NCBI RefSeq assembly: GCF_020085105.1
Contig: NC_058057.1
Location: 20,945,860 to 21,009,859, forward strand
DNA: 64,000 bases
Origin: Siniperca chuatsi
Lineage: Eukaryota; Chordata; Actinopteri; Centrarchiformes; Sinipercidae
Direction: 5' to 3'
The notes under the pieces are model-generated. The model ran no database searches and was not told the DNA's origin. It worked only from the letters and a program-made list of their open reading frames with translations. How positions within the stretch are numbered: position 1 is the first letter of the stretch; each line of letters begins with the position of its first letter. Positions 1-14,000 of the stretch are shown here, one piece after another. Both the position numbers and the translations under genes were made by a program.

Positions 1-84
1 CAAATAAACACTTATTAAAATAGCTTCCAGATACATTTTCTGCTGATCTACTAATCAATTAATCGACTAATAATTTCAGCTCTT
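1..84 (-). mobile_element. hAT-like teleost MITE, terminal fragment
   Basis: The segment ending TCGACTAATAATTTCAGCTC is the reverse of the end seen at 28693 (AGAGCTGAAACGATTAG). It is the first ~80 bp of the element family whose other end reads GTTAGTTGCAGCCC, lying in reverse orientation and cut by the window edge. Confidence 0.6.
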
Positions 85-1221
85 GTTAGATGTTGCAAAG
101 AACTCACATCTTAGAGAGCCACATTAGCAGACCAATGTACAGTTTTGACATTGATTACCCAGAATTCAACCATGAGAAACAGTCTGGTTTAATGTCTTAA
201 ACACAAGCTGAAGGTTTGTTTAATTTGATACAACATGTCCATGTTTTGCGTGTTAAAGTAGAATTAATCTTTCTCACTCAAACACATCCATGCTCTTTTC
301 TCTCACATGCAGTAACACTATCCGCACACACATTTTAGGATGCCATTTGACACCATGACCTGAGCAGTTGTTCGTTGAGCTGCTTCAGTGCGACTAAAGG
401 CTCTCTGAGGAGGAGATGGCGTTAATGGAGGTGGTAAAGGTGATGAATTGAAGACCCCAGGCTGGGAGGCAACAGGGGACAAAAGGGCCTAAGGGGGCAG
501 TTTAGGACAATAGCCTCTAGTGAACAGCCAGTGTTATGATCTTTTGTGGTGTGCTGCAAGACAGTCAATGCAAATGCAGAAGACAGATTAGTGTTAACGG
601 TATTCATCATCTTTTGATCTTGAATTGCTTTCTTATCTGCAGCCAGGATTGTCTCAGAAATGTGCATATTTAAGTACTTTTATTCGTTTTCATATAAAAA
701 AAAGGTATACAATAATATTTTTTAATACCAAATTCCATGCCATGTATTTAAAACAATGGGCCTTGCCAATACCTGAAAGCTTCAGTAACAAAGGCTTCTT
801 CCACACAGACGTCTTGTTTATACTGTTGTTAAACCTACCGAGGAACATCCCTGCAGTAGCATGGGGTTTGTTGATAAAGCGCTAAGAAATGGTCACAGCG
901 TCAGGCTTAACCCAGTAGAGGGTTAATATCTTACAGAGAGAACAGGTCACAGAGGTCATTGAAGTCAGGTCAGTCTAAACGAACCATGAAGCCAGTAAAA
1001 TGTCCATTTTGAAACTTGTGGTCCTTTCAGAAGCGCAACAAACCAGGCTCTCCCTCTCATGCCAGGAAAGCCTTGTGCTGCCTGTGCAAACCTGCCAGTT
1101 CCATCATCTGAGTTTTCCAAATGTCATTTGCATCTACTGCACTTACACAAGTACTTACATTGGCTGTGTGGTTAGATGGCATTAATAAAATCATAATAAA
1201 GTCTTTACCTGCCATGAAACA

Positions 1222-1265
1222 GGTTTGATTAACTGATAATGAAAACAATAGTTAGTTGCTGCCCT
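1222..1265 (+). mobile_element. hAT-like MITE, right-end fragment
   Basis: About 44 bp ending GATAATGAAAACAATAGTTAGTTGCTGCCCT match the right terminus of the family at 17890 and 29000. Nothing of the left part remains nearby. Confidence 0.55.
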
Positions 1266-3392
1266 GTATATTGCATATTAGTAGCAACTAACAATATGGA
1301 CCCCAAATATAGATTAGTGATGCATAAATGCTCACACAAACACACACACAATTTCCTTGCATGCTACATCCCCTGAGAATATAACAACTCATACCCACGT
1401 CAGCTTAAAAAAAAAGGAAATGAAGACAAAATATGGAAAGACACAAAAAAGTGGTTGTTAAACTTGGAGCAGTCAAGGATTTTGACTTAAACTCACTCTC
1501 CCATGGGATTATACTTGTCAAAAGAAGCCAGAGCATACCTTAGAACAAGAATGTGAGACAAATATATAAAGCACTAGTTTTGCAAATTTCCAGGAAAAAG
1601 AAAGGTGAGGTTCGAAAGTAATGAAGAGAGAAAGAAAAAAAGAGAGAACAATACTGACGGGAAAAGGTACTCATCATAAGATAAACAGGCAGAAACAGAG
1701 GGGGGAGAAAGTGAGATAAAGAGAGAGAAAGGAAGAGAGCGCAGAAAAACGTCAGCATCATGGCGCACTGTGGCCCTGAGGAATTACAAGCCAAAAAGAG
1801 ACATGTCATGGCAGGTTGACCAATAGCTCTGTGTGTGAGGGAGAGGCTCTGTACAACAACAATGGCAAGAGAAGGCAGCCGTCAGCTACAGTACATACCA
1901 CACTGTGGGTTGGGCTAGCACAAACGGAGAGACTGTGTTAAAGGAAAAAATGAACACTGGTTCAGTATCCAGAGATGGTGGAGTGGTTAAGATATATAAC
2001 CTTGATGTCTCTCCCTTTTCCATCGCCCTCTCAGCCTAGATTGAATATTGGCTTTGAAAAAACACACAGGGAAAAAAAACTGATTAAAGCACTAAGCAAT
2101 GCCAGAGTGGATTTCAGCACGCCATGTTTTTTGCGTATGAGGAAGGGAATGAGTCACAGCTAAACACAAACTGTTCTCCCACTGGTCTGATGTTAACAGT
2201 TTGCTTAAGAGAACGGGTTTCTGAGAAATGTCGAAAACAATAATGACTAAAACAGAGTCACAAGTGCCTTGTGAAAGATAGTGGAAAGAGTGGGTAAGAT
2301 TCAAAAATTACAAAATTGTACAGCACATTTGTGTTTCAAGATGTGTCAGAGATCCCATGTTTGCTTTCAATATCCACTGAAGACTCTAACAGTGCTTAAG
2401 CTTTGACATTTGCCATATTGAAATTAAATAAATAACATGGACATATAAAAAGGTCAAAACTATTAGAAATCTTCTGGGCACACAACTGTAAGCTGATCAA
2501 AGAGCTTAATTGCTTAAAAGGTTGGCGATACACTTCATGTAGTGGGAGGACTGGGCCAGGAAAGCACGCCCATGAGGATGATTTCTAATTCCAACATCCA
2601 GCACCTTAAGGCTGTGCCGGAGGAGACTCAGGCCATGGGGGGGCGTTAAAATCCACTGCCTTGCTGCGAAGTGCTTGCCTGGCTGTGAATATCTCTCTTT
2701 CCCCATCTGTTACCGATGGCACTCGCCCACTAAGAGCTGGAGGGGGGATGGATTGAGGAAAACATGGGTGGGGGAGAAGACAAGGGTTTTAGCCCTCTTT
2801 GCCCAGGCAAATTAAAATTCTAATTATCCTCTATTACAAGCTGGGAGCACACTAAAGCAGATCAGATACTGATGACTTCTGCAACCAGCTGTTTGGTCGC
2901 TCTATAGAACAATAGGACATAAAAGAGGGTGTGTTTTCCAGCGTGTCTGTGTGCACGTGTTCAAGTGTGTCAAGAAGCAGGGGAATTTGTGTGTGTGAAT
3001 GTATGCTAAGGGGGATTGTGCGTTGGATTAAGCTAAAGACCGAGGGGATGATGATGCTCTCTTTGGCCTGGTAAATATGTTTTTGTTCCTTCGTTGGCCT
3101 CTCTCCAAGTCCTCTGTTATTGTTGTTTTTGATGATGTTGCTGTCATTTTTGGGCTGAGGGTGTTTTTGTTTTTCGCCACGTTCCCCTGTCTCTCCCGCT
3201 AATCCATGGGATTTTTAGCCAAGCTGTTGTTATTAGAGTGCAGTATAGTGCAGCAGAGCCCATGGTGGGGTAGTGTTGGAAAGAATAGGAGGGCTCGCAA
3301 CTCATTTCTGCCATTGGTGGATAGTAGCAAACCATGAAAAACTTCTATGGAAGTACAGAAGTACTGAAATGATGAAAAGTCTATTAGTCACA

Positions 3393-3540
3393 GTTTGTTT
3401 TCTTTCTTAGTCTTTTATGATATTAAACTGAATATATTTGGGTTTTGGACAGACAAAGCAAGACATTTGAAGACACCACCATGGGCTCTGGAAACTTATG
3501 GGTATTTTTCACTATTTGCTGACATTTTACAATCAAGTTA
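3393..3540 (+). mobile_element. hAT-like MITE, internal fragment
   Basis: Contains AAACTGAATATATTTGGGTT, then GACAAAGCAAGACATTTGAAGAC, GGGCTCTGG and TTTTTCACTATTTGCTGACATTTT, which is the inner right part of the same family as the copies near 17.8 kb, 20.1 kb and 28.9 kb. Both termini are missing. Confidence 0.6.
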
Positions 3541-5451
3541 ATTATTGGTATAAATGGGGTGGAAAAAAAATAATAGAAACACCGGTCAGTATAACACAGT
3601 ACAGTTCAACAGCACCACAAAGTGCAGCCTCCAAAAAGTGATCACACAGTTGAATCAACACCTCTCTATAACAGTTTCAACAAAAACTGAAGCTTCATGA
3701 GGGTAGGATTTACTGCAGGACTGTTGTATTAAAACTGCATTAGTTTTAGCTTGGTGTACCTAATAAACTGGAAACTGACTCTATGTGTAACACAGGCATA
3801 AAAAAGGCATTTTCTTAATAATTTTTTGGGATGATGATCACTTTCATTATTGATTTAATTTAATTTAATTTAATAGAGAATATAAAATTAGAATGATGAT
3901 GATGATATCATGTGATAATCTGGCTTCAATTCCAGTGAGAGTGAAAGTTTTTCAAACATAATTTGGTAACGTAATCTATAAATTAGAAATGATTAGGCGA
4001 GTCGTGGTAGTGCAACTGCAAAATGCGATATGGTGTGTATATCTGTAAAGAGTAAGCTTCCTGCACTCACTTTCGTTCTATCACACATACACAAATATCA
4101 CAGACGAGCTTTCAGTGAGAGACACTTCACACAGTATGTAGTGACACAACTCTGTACGCTGACCTGGGTGGGTGACCTGGGGACCGTAACATAGGACGCT
4201 TAAAGTCTGGGTGAGCAGTACTAGCAGTGTCATGTTCTACTGTAAGCGAGTGAGAAGTTGTCATTTCTGCTTTCATACTCTGTCCACTCATAACAGCTTG
4301 GCACTGACTCAAAGAGAACTAAAGCGTATTTTGTTGAACAAGGGGAAAGGTTATGGGAAAGAAAATGGAAAAAAAAAACTTATAAAAAGATGGACTTGTA
4401 TTACTGTAGGGCAGAAAGAGTGCAGAACAAAGCTGGAACCTTAAAGCATGAACCCATTTTTCCAAAAACTGCTGTTGTTCCATCTCCAGGGCCTTTGGGG
4501 GAAGGTGGAGGGACCTAACTGAGGAAGAAGGGGGGAGGCGGTGGAGGAGGATGAAGAACAGGGAGGGTTTGTGAGGGAGGTGCCGGCACATTTATACAAA
4601 AGCCTGAGTACACAAAGATACAGGCGGACAGTTTACTCACTATGCAAGTGTAGGTTGCAAGTGTCCCAAGTTGTGTTGCTCACTGATATCCTATGTGTGT
4701 TGTTAATGTGTGAGTGAATGGTTAGGGGTATGAGTGTCAGACAGAGCAGTGGGCACTCATTTCAGTCACCACACACACAATGTCCGTATGGTACATTGGT
4801 GCCAAATTCAACAGTGTCATTTCTACAGTAAACAGGAATTTTGCCAGAAAACATGAGTCAAACAGCCGTGGTCTTCCAAAAGAGCATTTCTTAGCCGTCC
4901 ACTCGTTACATCTCTTCCTGCAGCTGCAACACACAGAAACAAACACGAACGCTGCATACACCAAGGGTGAAGGAAGTCACTAAACACACAGGCACATCCT
5001 CCATCTCCCCACCCATTCCTCCCCTCCTGTTGCAATGCATTTAGCAAGCCACGTGTGCTGCCATTACACCCCATTGTCCCCGCTCACTGAGGGATGGGGC
5101 ACAGTGACAGATTTAAGCAGAGTGGCTCCGAAAAGGACAACAGACAACTTTGCATTTGAAGGGTTAAATATGCATGAGAGGCCAAAGTGGGTGAGGGCAA
5201 GGGGGATCACCATTGTGTGACCCCCTTTCTAACCCCAAGATACAAGCATACACATACATACACACACACACTCTGCCCTCGAGTAACAGATGGGAGGATG
5301 TTAGCGAAGGCGAACAACAGTGAGCTCCCCCCATCTCTTCTATCACCTCACTGCTGAGGACAGCTGGGAGGCAGACATTCCTTCTTCTTAGCTTTCAGAG
5401 GAAAACAAAAGAGTGTGTGGGACCCCTTTTACATACACGTGCATGTGTTCA

Positions 5452-5452
<1 letters not shown>

Positions 5453-5485
<33 letters not shown>
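5453..5485. repeat. CA microsatellite
   Basis: An uninterrupted AC/CA run of about 16 units followed by a C-rich then A-rich tract (CCCACCCCCCCAAAAAA). Confidence 0.95.
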
Positions 5486-5486
<1 letters not shown>

Positions 5487-8004
5487 CCCACCCCCCCAAA
5501 AAAACTGTCAGTGCAACTGTGGGCTGATCATATTTCAGCAGGCTGGGCCTGCCAGCCAGCAGAGGTATGAGGCCTGAGCCTCAGACATTTGTTGAAGGTG
5601 AAAGTCAGGGAGATAATCCCAACCCTGCTCACCAGGGCTGGCATGCTGATATGTTGGTAGTACTAGTGAAGCGAGGGCAGTTTAAGTCTGTTGAGAGCTG
5701 TAACAGTACGGAAACTGCAGTAAGACAAAGCTTAGTCTGCAGCTAATTGTTCTTTTCTGGCCAATTTATCTTTACTGGCACGCTTGAGTTGTTTGTTGAA
5801 CTGGTTCACTGCAACACAACAGCTATGAGGAAAGCATTTTTAAATGGAGCAGTCATATTGCAGAGCCGGAAGAATTACAACAAAATAATTGTTTATTTCA
5901 GTATTTAGGATACATGATTATGTTGATGTATCCCTGTAAGAAACAAAGAGGTGGGGGGAGAGTAGCATTAAAGACTGAGACAGTGTCCCACGCTTTGGCA
6001 TTACATCTCTGATGATTCAACAATGCAGTCACTGTTACAGCTCTGTACATCATCACCCTAATCAGGTCCAAATGAACTTTGATAGAGCAACTGCTCTAGC
6101 AAGTCACCAAGAGGGTGATCAAATGGCACCAAGTGTATAACCTGTTCACACATGCAGACTGCTCTACTGAGAGAAGTGGTATGCCGTTTGTTGTCAGTGT
6201 GTGTCCAGTGGGTTCTTAAACACTAACATACTGTGTTTATTAGACAGGATAGGCTATTGCAGATTTCTGTCACCTCAAAATCCACTAGAGTACTAAAACG
6301 TGAAACTCTCCTAATCATAAGGGAAAGCTGATCAAAAGACGTTACTGCCAAAAGTATAATACATATACTGCAAGTCTGCTTACATTGTTGTAACTATCAA
6401 TTAATCTTGCTAGTACAGTTGCCCTAGGGTAGATAGATCATATCGGCTACATACTTTAAAGCCTGATCCATTTCTGAATTTTTGTTTGCTCTTGGTATAG
6501 CAACTGCTGTCCCTAATGAAAAATCACTGTGAGGATATGAACAGTTGAGCGCACAAAATAAATAAACAGCAGCCAGCAATTTAAATTCATACATCAGCAT
6601 GCATTAGCAAGCGATGAACTGTGTTCAGTGTGTCAGATGCTAAATATTAAAAAGGACTTGGATCTGGATCAGAAGCAAAAAAAAACTGATCAGGACAGTG
6701 AAAAGAGTAGAAAAGTTGGGATAAACAACAGCCTACCTGTATTTGGCAGAGACAACAAGACATTTCCAAGAAAAAGTATTAAGCTCCTGGGAAACTATCC
6801 ATTAGCCTCAAATAAAAGCCAAGCAAGCCATGTCAAGACAAGTTGGACAGTTGGAAGCTTCAAGTCTTGTCAACTTTAATTTTTAACGCTGAACATTTTC
6901 TTTAAGACAATAATCACTGCTGGATAACACTGAATTCAAACTGTTACATAAGAAAATAACACTGAAACCTAAAGTTGAAGAAGTGCAAAAGTTCTGTTAG
7001 ACAAATTTCTTCAAGCCAAAAATACTAATGACAGGAATTTCATTGTCAGTAGGAAGTCCATAGAGAAAGTTACCAACAAACTACTGTTGTTGTGTCATCA
7101 TCATAAAGAAGATACAAAGTACTGTTTATATTGCTTGCGAGACCTCCAACACAGCAAACAGTTTGTGGACGCAAACACAGATATGAAACTCATCCAAAGC
7201 CTGGATGGACCTGCTGCCAGCATAAAGAGCACGGTAACATCACCTACACTCCTCAGTAACATGTAGCTGTGTGAGCAACTGAGAGTGAAAGGAAGCACAG
7301 CACAATAAACAATAGTTATTTACACATACTGAAATAAATGTTGTAACTTGGAAGTTGTGAAGCCTCGAGTCAAAGCCACAAGTTTTAAGTTATTTTCAAA
7401 TGTGCCAAGTATGTTATAAATAATCCAAACTGTGACTCAAGCCTAAATGATACCTACAATTAATGATGAGGACTTCAGCCCAAACATACAAACACAAGCT
7501 GTTAAAGATAACATGTTTCAAAAAAGCTAAGTTACTTATAGTGCTAAATTCCAGTTTTGATAATTGTTTCAGTCATTTATCAATTAAAAAACACCAATTA
7601 TTTGCAGGTTGCAGCTTCAGAAATGCCAAAAGTTGCTCACATTTCTCCATTTCTCATTGTAAATTGATTATTTAAGCTTTTTGGCTGTTGGTCAGACTAA
7701 TCCGATAGCTTGTGATGGCCATTTGTCATTATTTCTAAATTGAATATAAATTCAAAGATTCATTTATAAATGTACAGACCTATACAAACAGACATCCAAA
7801 TAAATATAGATAAGACAACAGATAAAACAGATATGCACATACTTCTCATAAATCCTGACACAATTACCCAAATGGCCTCCTGTGTAGCCTATACAAAGAC
7901 CTTCACCATTTGGCCACTGTTTGTTACAGATACAGATGATGTAATAAGGACAGAGGGCATTAGAGAGGAGCCAACTGGCCACTAAACATCTCAACACTCC
8001 ATAT

Positions 8005-8150
8005 AATTCAATTAAATTTTATTTATATAGCGCCAATTCATAACAGAAGTTATCTCATTGCACTTTTCCTATAGAGCTAGCTAGCTAGTCTAGACCGTAC
8101 TCTTTATATTACTTACAGAGACCCAACAAATCCCACCATGAGCAAGCATA
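8005..8150 (+). repeat. Dispersed teleost repeat (TTTATTTATATAGCGCCAATTC class)
   Basis: AATTTTATTTATATAGCGCC, the AGTTATCTCATTGCACTTTT block, and CAGAGACCCAACAAATCCCACCATGAGCAAGC match a repeat tail I know to be very common in percomorph fish genomes. The class is not settled. A small TAGC tandem (GCTAGCTAGCTAG) interrupts it. Confidence 0.55.
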
Positions 8151-11012
8151 TAATGGACTGGTTACAGTTTGAGGGATGGGACTAGACAGAACAAAACAAA
8201 AACAGGAAATAATGAGAAGTAGACAGGAAATATTGAATGTTAATTAAGATATCCTGCTGGCAAAAAATGAGACTAAGGCATGTACCATGTAGTCACAGTA
8301 AAAACAGAATTCTAGCGGTGTCAAAAGGGTTGTGTAGAAACTAGTGAGGCTATGCTTTAAGTGAGGACCCAGGCTCAGGCCTACGAGTCAGCAACTATGC
8401 ACAATAGCGAAGTCTTTAAGGAAGGCATTTAATCTCTAACAGCTCCAAGGGGGCTGTTCTGAATCAAACTCTATGCTGTGACTTCTCTCTGGAGGGAGAT
8501 CAGCTAAGCATCATGAATTGTGGAGTGTCATGCCCTCTCTTCCCCTTATTTACCATCTCTATTAAACATCTAATGAAGAAGACAGCAGTGATGGAGCTGT
8601 TTCTGCTGAAATGCAGTCAGTTAAGGAGAAACAGCTGTACACCACCTCCACCCATGACAACAAGCAAAACAAATGCGGCAAGACAGCACATCTATAGCCT
8701 AGCCCTTCCCCTCAGCTCAATATCAGTAAGTCTGTCAGATCAAGTGGTTTACTTTATTTTGCTGCCTGAGATTGACTGTGTTTGAGTAGCCTCTATGCAC
8801 TTTAGATAAGTTATATAGCAAGTAAACTAGTAGAGATCTTCTGACAAAGCTGAAGTTGGACTTTAGGACTTAAAGACTAAAACTAAAAGCTGAAATCATC
8901 AGAGGCTTGGGGGTGATGCAGTACAGTATTGCCCCATTTCCACTGTCTCGCTACAGCTGTGGCATGTTGAGACATGACCATATGCATTTCCACTCTGTAC
9001 TCCACTGTGGATTCCCAGCAGGCAATAACCATGCTGGCCACCGATATTTCAGCCCAAACATGAAAGTTGCTGCTCTCAACTGAGCTGCTGCTGTGCTAAA
9101 CTGATGGTCATGCAGGCTGCATAAAGAAGAGAAGGCACTGTTTAATAAAAAAGTAAAAGCCTTGTTATATCCAGCTGGCAGTATTTTAGTAACTGCTGTC
9201 TATCATAAAAATTTCTATGGCTTGGAGTTGTAATTGCTGTTTTAAGATAGTGCTAATGCAAGGCCAACATTTACTGCTGCTGCTTCACATTAAAAGCCTA
9301 GAAACCGCTAAAAAGCTTTATTGTGAAGCAGCTACAGGAAGTGCAATTTTATTTTTAACCAAGGTTAGTGAACAACTGCTATCTCTTTAGTCTACAAGGA
9401 AGACATTGAGGTTTTTCAGCGGATCAGTTTGCAGTTTAAAATGTTCCCAATGATATTGTGGGAAAATGATAAAAGCCACAGAAATGTGGTTAGATGAATA
9501 AACCCTCAAGCCTTCAACTTGTCATCAAGATGTCATATTTTACCCTTCCGTACCGTTGTATAGAAAACTATCCATGCTGTACCCGAGTTCTGACATGGTA
9601 GTTCACTGTCTGGCGTGGTTTGAATGCCTCAACCATTGGCAAATTCAGCATTTGTGTGTAGGATGCTCGGTGCCTTAGGTGTAAAGCTGATGATCTTGTT
9701 TGAACAGGACGCTGCTGTTGACTAACAGTGTAATGAAAAATCAGCCCACACTGTTTCAGTGGGCCTGAAAAACACACATCAAAGAGCAGGTGAGAGAGGA
9801 GGGAAAAAAGACAAGACAAATGAAGAACGTGGGAGACAGAACAGAGATTTAAAAAGTAAAAAAAAAACAAACATGAATATGTACTTTGGCAAGATTTTGA
9901 GGAGACAGCTTGACAATGCAAATCCAAAAAATACATCACACAAAAAAAGAGAGTACAAAGATGACCAAAACCACAGAATGAAAGGAAAGAAAAAACTGAA
10001 GAAAAAGAATGAATAAAAGACTGAAAGAAGGAACAGAAGCAAATGCAACAGAAGACAGGAGAGACTGGGGGATATATTTAGCAGCTCATTAGTCAGAGAT
10101 GTCCTCTACTCAGCAGGCTGGTCCCTCAGATGAGGCCCTTTGGAAATCATTATGACTGCCTGCTGCTTCAGACAACCACACACATTTCACTGGAAAACAA
10201 TTTACAAACTGTCTCTCCTCTCCCCAGCCTTAATGTAGCTTCAAAGTAATCCTCAAGTTCCAGAGAGACGCCCAAAAACAAAGCTTTGAACAACGCAAAG
10301 TAACATGGTGTTTTTAATAATAACTGCATGGGTTTCAACATAACATCTACTGCATTAGCATGAAAAATAACCAGTAAGATCTAAATGCAGCACCACATAT
10401 CTTAAACTTATTTTGTACGTTATCAGATTTGACCGTTGTTGTGCCTGGTGCTGCTCGTGCCACCACTCCCTGCTTCGACATTCATTAACCTTTACTATAC
10501 TGTCATCGGGGAAGAAATAAGATGGTGGTCAGCACACTGCACACACAAAACGGCAAACCATCTGTATCGGGAAAAAAATGTGAAACACAGACACCCAAAA
10601 CTATAATAATCAGATAGGAGTCAAAAAATTAATATCACATCCTATGATAAGCTTAGTGTTAGCAGATGAAGCAGCAGCGCTGTGTAGCTAACAATAATCC
10701 TGGCCGTCTGGGATCTTCGCCAAGTAATAGAACTGTCTGGTCAACTGTTTAAAGTGAATGAAATGGTATTGCGCTGCCTGTCCACACTGCAGTATCTGTT
10801 TCCATGGAGTATTTTTTTTTCTCTGGCAAGGCATTTAGAGTTTTCCTTTAGGGCTTGATTGGGTGGGAGAGCTGTTAAATGACACAGGGTGAGAGCAGAG
10901 AGTGATGGCTCAAGTGATAAACACACAGGTAATGAAAGAGAAAGGCTGATGGATTCGACCAGACTGCCCCTAATGGGCTCTGGTCTCACCTGGCTAATGG
11001 CTGCAGCCTGAA

Positions 11013-11031
11013 AGAGAGAGAGAGAGAGAGA
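11013..11031. repeat. GA microsatellite
   Basis: About nine AG units in the + strand, forming a pyrimidine-rich tract on the other strand. Confidence 0.9.
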
Positions 11032-14000
11032 AAAAGTAGAACATCGTAAAAAAGGGGCTGTGCTGTGCTCAATATACTCACCCACACATATACACACAGT
11101 GAGTTAGCAGTCCTAATTGCAGACTGGTGATCTAGTGGAACTGCATCTTGCAGTGGTTTGGCCCGTGGCTTCACCCCCCTAAAAGCCCTCTTTGTTCTCA
11201 CATTTCAGAAAGGAGCCAGTAGCCAACATATTGCTTTACTGCCTGCCTGCAAACCGCCTTGCTAACAGGACTTCAGGGTACTATTCTGAACAGTTAATTG
11301 CAAAGGACCCATCCCCCCCATCAGACTGCACTGTTTGTAAACCCAGCCTATCTAGCAAAAATTTCTGCGAGGGCTGGAAACCAACAGCCTTTTTGTGTAC
11401 ACACCATTTTGTTTGGCTACAGAAAGCAACAAGTTTCAAAGACTACAGCTGTTTGAAGACGCCAGAAGTAGGGCATGGCTCATTCAGATATTTTCCTCTG
11501 TGGTCAGAGCAATGACGCTATATGAGCCACTAGAGTCTACTCTGTTATTACAGAGAAAAAGGGAGTTGTCAAGTCTTTCTTTGAGCAACTCGACTTTCGA
11601 GAAAACATCCTCATATCCTTGGGCTGGTCCTACACACTGATGCGAGACCTGCCAAAACAAAGTTATCTTGTCTGTGCAATGGGCCTTCATCAAGTGGAAA
11701 ATATATTCAGTTCAAGCCAAGAATGGGCAGCAATCGATTGTCAAAAACAAAAAGCTCTCTGCTCCTTCTCTTGCTCTCCTCCCCTTTAACCTTGCTCTTT
11801 TCTTATGACTCCACTTCTCTTCCAGGCCTGGGGAAAGCCATTTCCCGTTCTCACACGTGAACATATATAAACGTCACCACCACACAGAGCACACAGCAGG
11901 CTTGTTTGTGGGAGACTTCTGGTCCTTGCTGGCACTTTCCTGTACAGCTTTAACTCAACTTCAGGAGACAATGAGTTTTTAGACGGCATCCTTTATCTAC
12001 TTAAGTGGACCCACAAGGATGGTCTGAGCTTCCCGGCATATAACACTGCTCCGAGTTCCCATCTTCACTTTTTCAGTTCTGACTCACTGTCTAGCCCCAC
12101 TTCCTCTGAAACAAACCACAAAGGCTCACTGTAAGGCACTGACACCATATTAGGAACTGAGCTCTATGCAGCCAACATTAGTGGGATGTCAGATAGACTC
12201 AGAAAAGACATGAAACAAGCGATATTTGCACTGTGCCCTGAAAATCCTCCAGACTGATGCCATTTATCCTGTGCATATACAAAACCCAAGGTGCCGCTTT
12301 GTTGCTGGGTTTGTTTACTGGCACCCTGCTTGAATGCAGAGGATGTTTTGCTTAGCATTTTGCTACTTTTGGAAGAATGTCCTGAATCATAAACACAAAT
12401 GTAATCATTCACAGTAATCACAAACACAAATTTGAGGGAACCATTTACATTAGCTCAGCAGATACCCTGCTGGTAATCTTGTTTACAATGAACAGCTGAA
12501 CGACAGATAAAAAAGACATGACTTGGACTGTGATTGGCTCTAAAAATATCTCGGCCCCAAAAGGCTTTGTGACTACTTCCTAACAGAGCGTATTAACAGA
12601 TACAAGAAACTGTTGTCCTGACCTTTCCACAGAGAACATGAAGTCACCAATGCAGACACTTAAAGCATTTCCTTTCTTTGTTAAAGGAACCAAAAGTGGG
12701 AGCAAAGAGTACCTCAACCTTTACTGTCTATCATCCTGTCTCTCCATCTTATTTCCCATCACTAAAAGGCCAAATTTCCTAAACGTGCAATATCCACAAA
12801 AAGATCAAAAGTGACACATAAACTTATAGACCAAAAATAGAGGATTGATGCTGCTCTGTGCTGGTCTCTCGTGTTTAGAGATTCTGCTCTAGTATGCAAA
12901 TGCTGTACAGTACATGTTTTAGTATCCATTTCTATTCATACCACACACTGCTATTTGTATAGTTTGGAATAAGCCTGTCAGCAGTGATGAAATTTCATAT
13001 TCATGAACATTTCCAGAGCAATCTCCATCCCTGGAACACATCAAGGGATTACCTATGTGAATTATGTATGGTGTGCAGGAGAGAGAGGGAGGCCAGTGAA
13101 CAGAAGAACTAATAACATGATGACTTTAAAGCTTTAAAATGAGCACCTCACCTTTATGGTAATATGTCTAATTATAGATTTCATTTCATATTTTCATGCT
13201 GTAAATTTTTTCAATTCATGTCTTGGTGGTTTTAGTATTGTAATTCCTGTTATGTCTTCTTATGTTTACATACACCCCATGTATGCTGTTCTGATTTATA
13301 TTCCCTGTTTTCTACGGCAATGTAGTGAACCTATTTCTCGTTAATACCCATTAAACTTTCATCATCAAGAAAAAAAAAATCACCAGAAAAACTATTAGAA
13401 AGAAGCAGAAAGTTTTGTTTAAAAAATACTTTTTAGCTTTGTTCTGCTACTTCTGTTATCAAGGAGTTGTTATCTTTCATTTCTCAATATAAGATGCTTC
13501 TGATGTTTGATTAAATATTTAAGTTTATACTACAGTGCCTGAATTGAAAAATGCACAAAAACTACTGTACTCATTCATCATTAACATGTTAGGGAAGAAG
13601 TTTATTTCAATACAGTTTGCCTAGAAACTTCTGCATAGGCCACTCACTGGTGTTGTTAATATATTTCAGCTTATATTTATTTAATACAAGAGAGCAAAGT
13701 GCTATATGCCATTTGTGAGTCAGCATAGATACTGCCGTGTTTATTATAAGGAAGTAATTATGCTAGAAATACACTAGTATGACAACACCTAAAAAATTAC
13801 CTTTGTGCTGTTGTCAGTTCACTCAAAGCACCATCTAGAAGTTTCCATTACATGTTTCAAAACTAGGTTAATTACAACATAAAATAATGCCAGTGTCAAT
13901 ATGAAGAGAAAAGAAACTATGTAAAAAAACAAAAAGTTAGTTTGATTGGGTGTGTTGTCCACGCAGATTCCTTCAAGCAACTAATGAGATAGTAGGTCTA

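Noticed and set aside
7136..7270. A + strand frame of about 45 codons with protein-like wording.
   Set aside because: Ends in a stop, has no clear acceptor or start, and resembles nothing I know.
9568..10048. Overlapping frames of 85-123 codons on both strands.
   Set aside because: The frames come from purine-rich low-complexity sequence (Lys/Glu-rich one way, Phe/Leu-rich the other); no domain or splice context.
10990..11007. An 18-nt microexon-like unit on the - strand (TTTCAG, GCTGCAGCCATTAGCCAG, GTGAGA).
   Set aside because: Splice signals look good, but spliced directly after the phase-1 exon at 15519 it gives an in-frame TAG, and there is no independent support.
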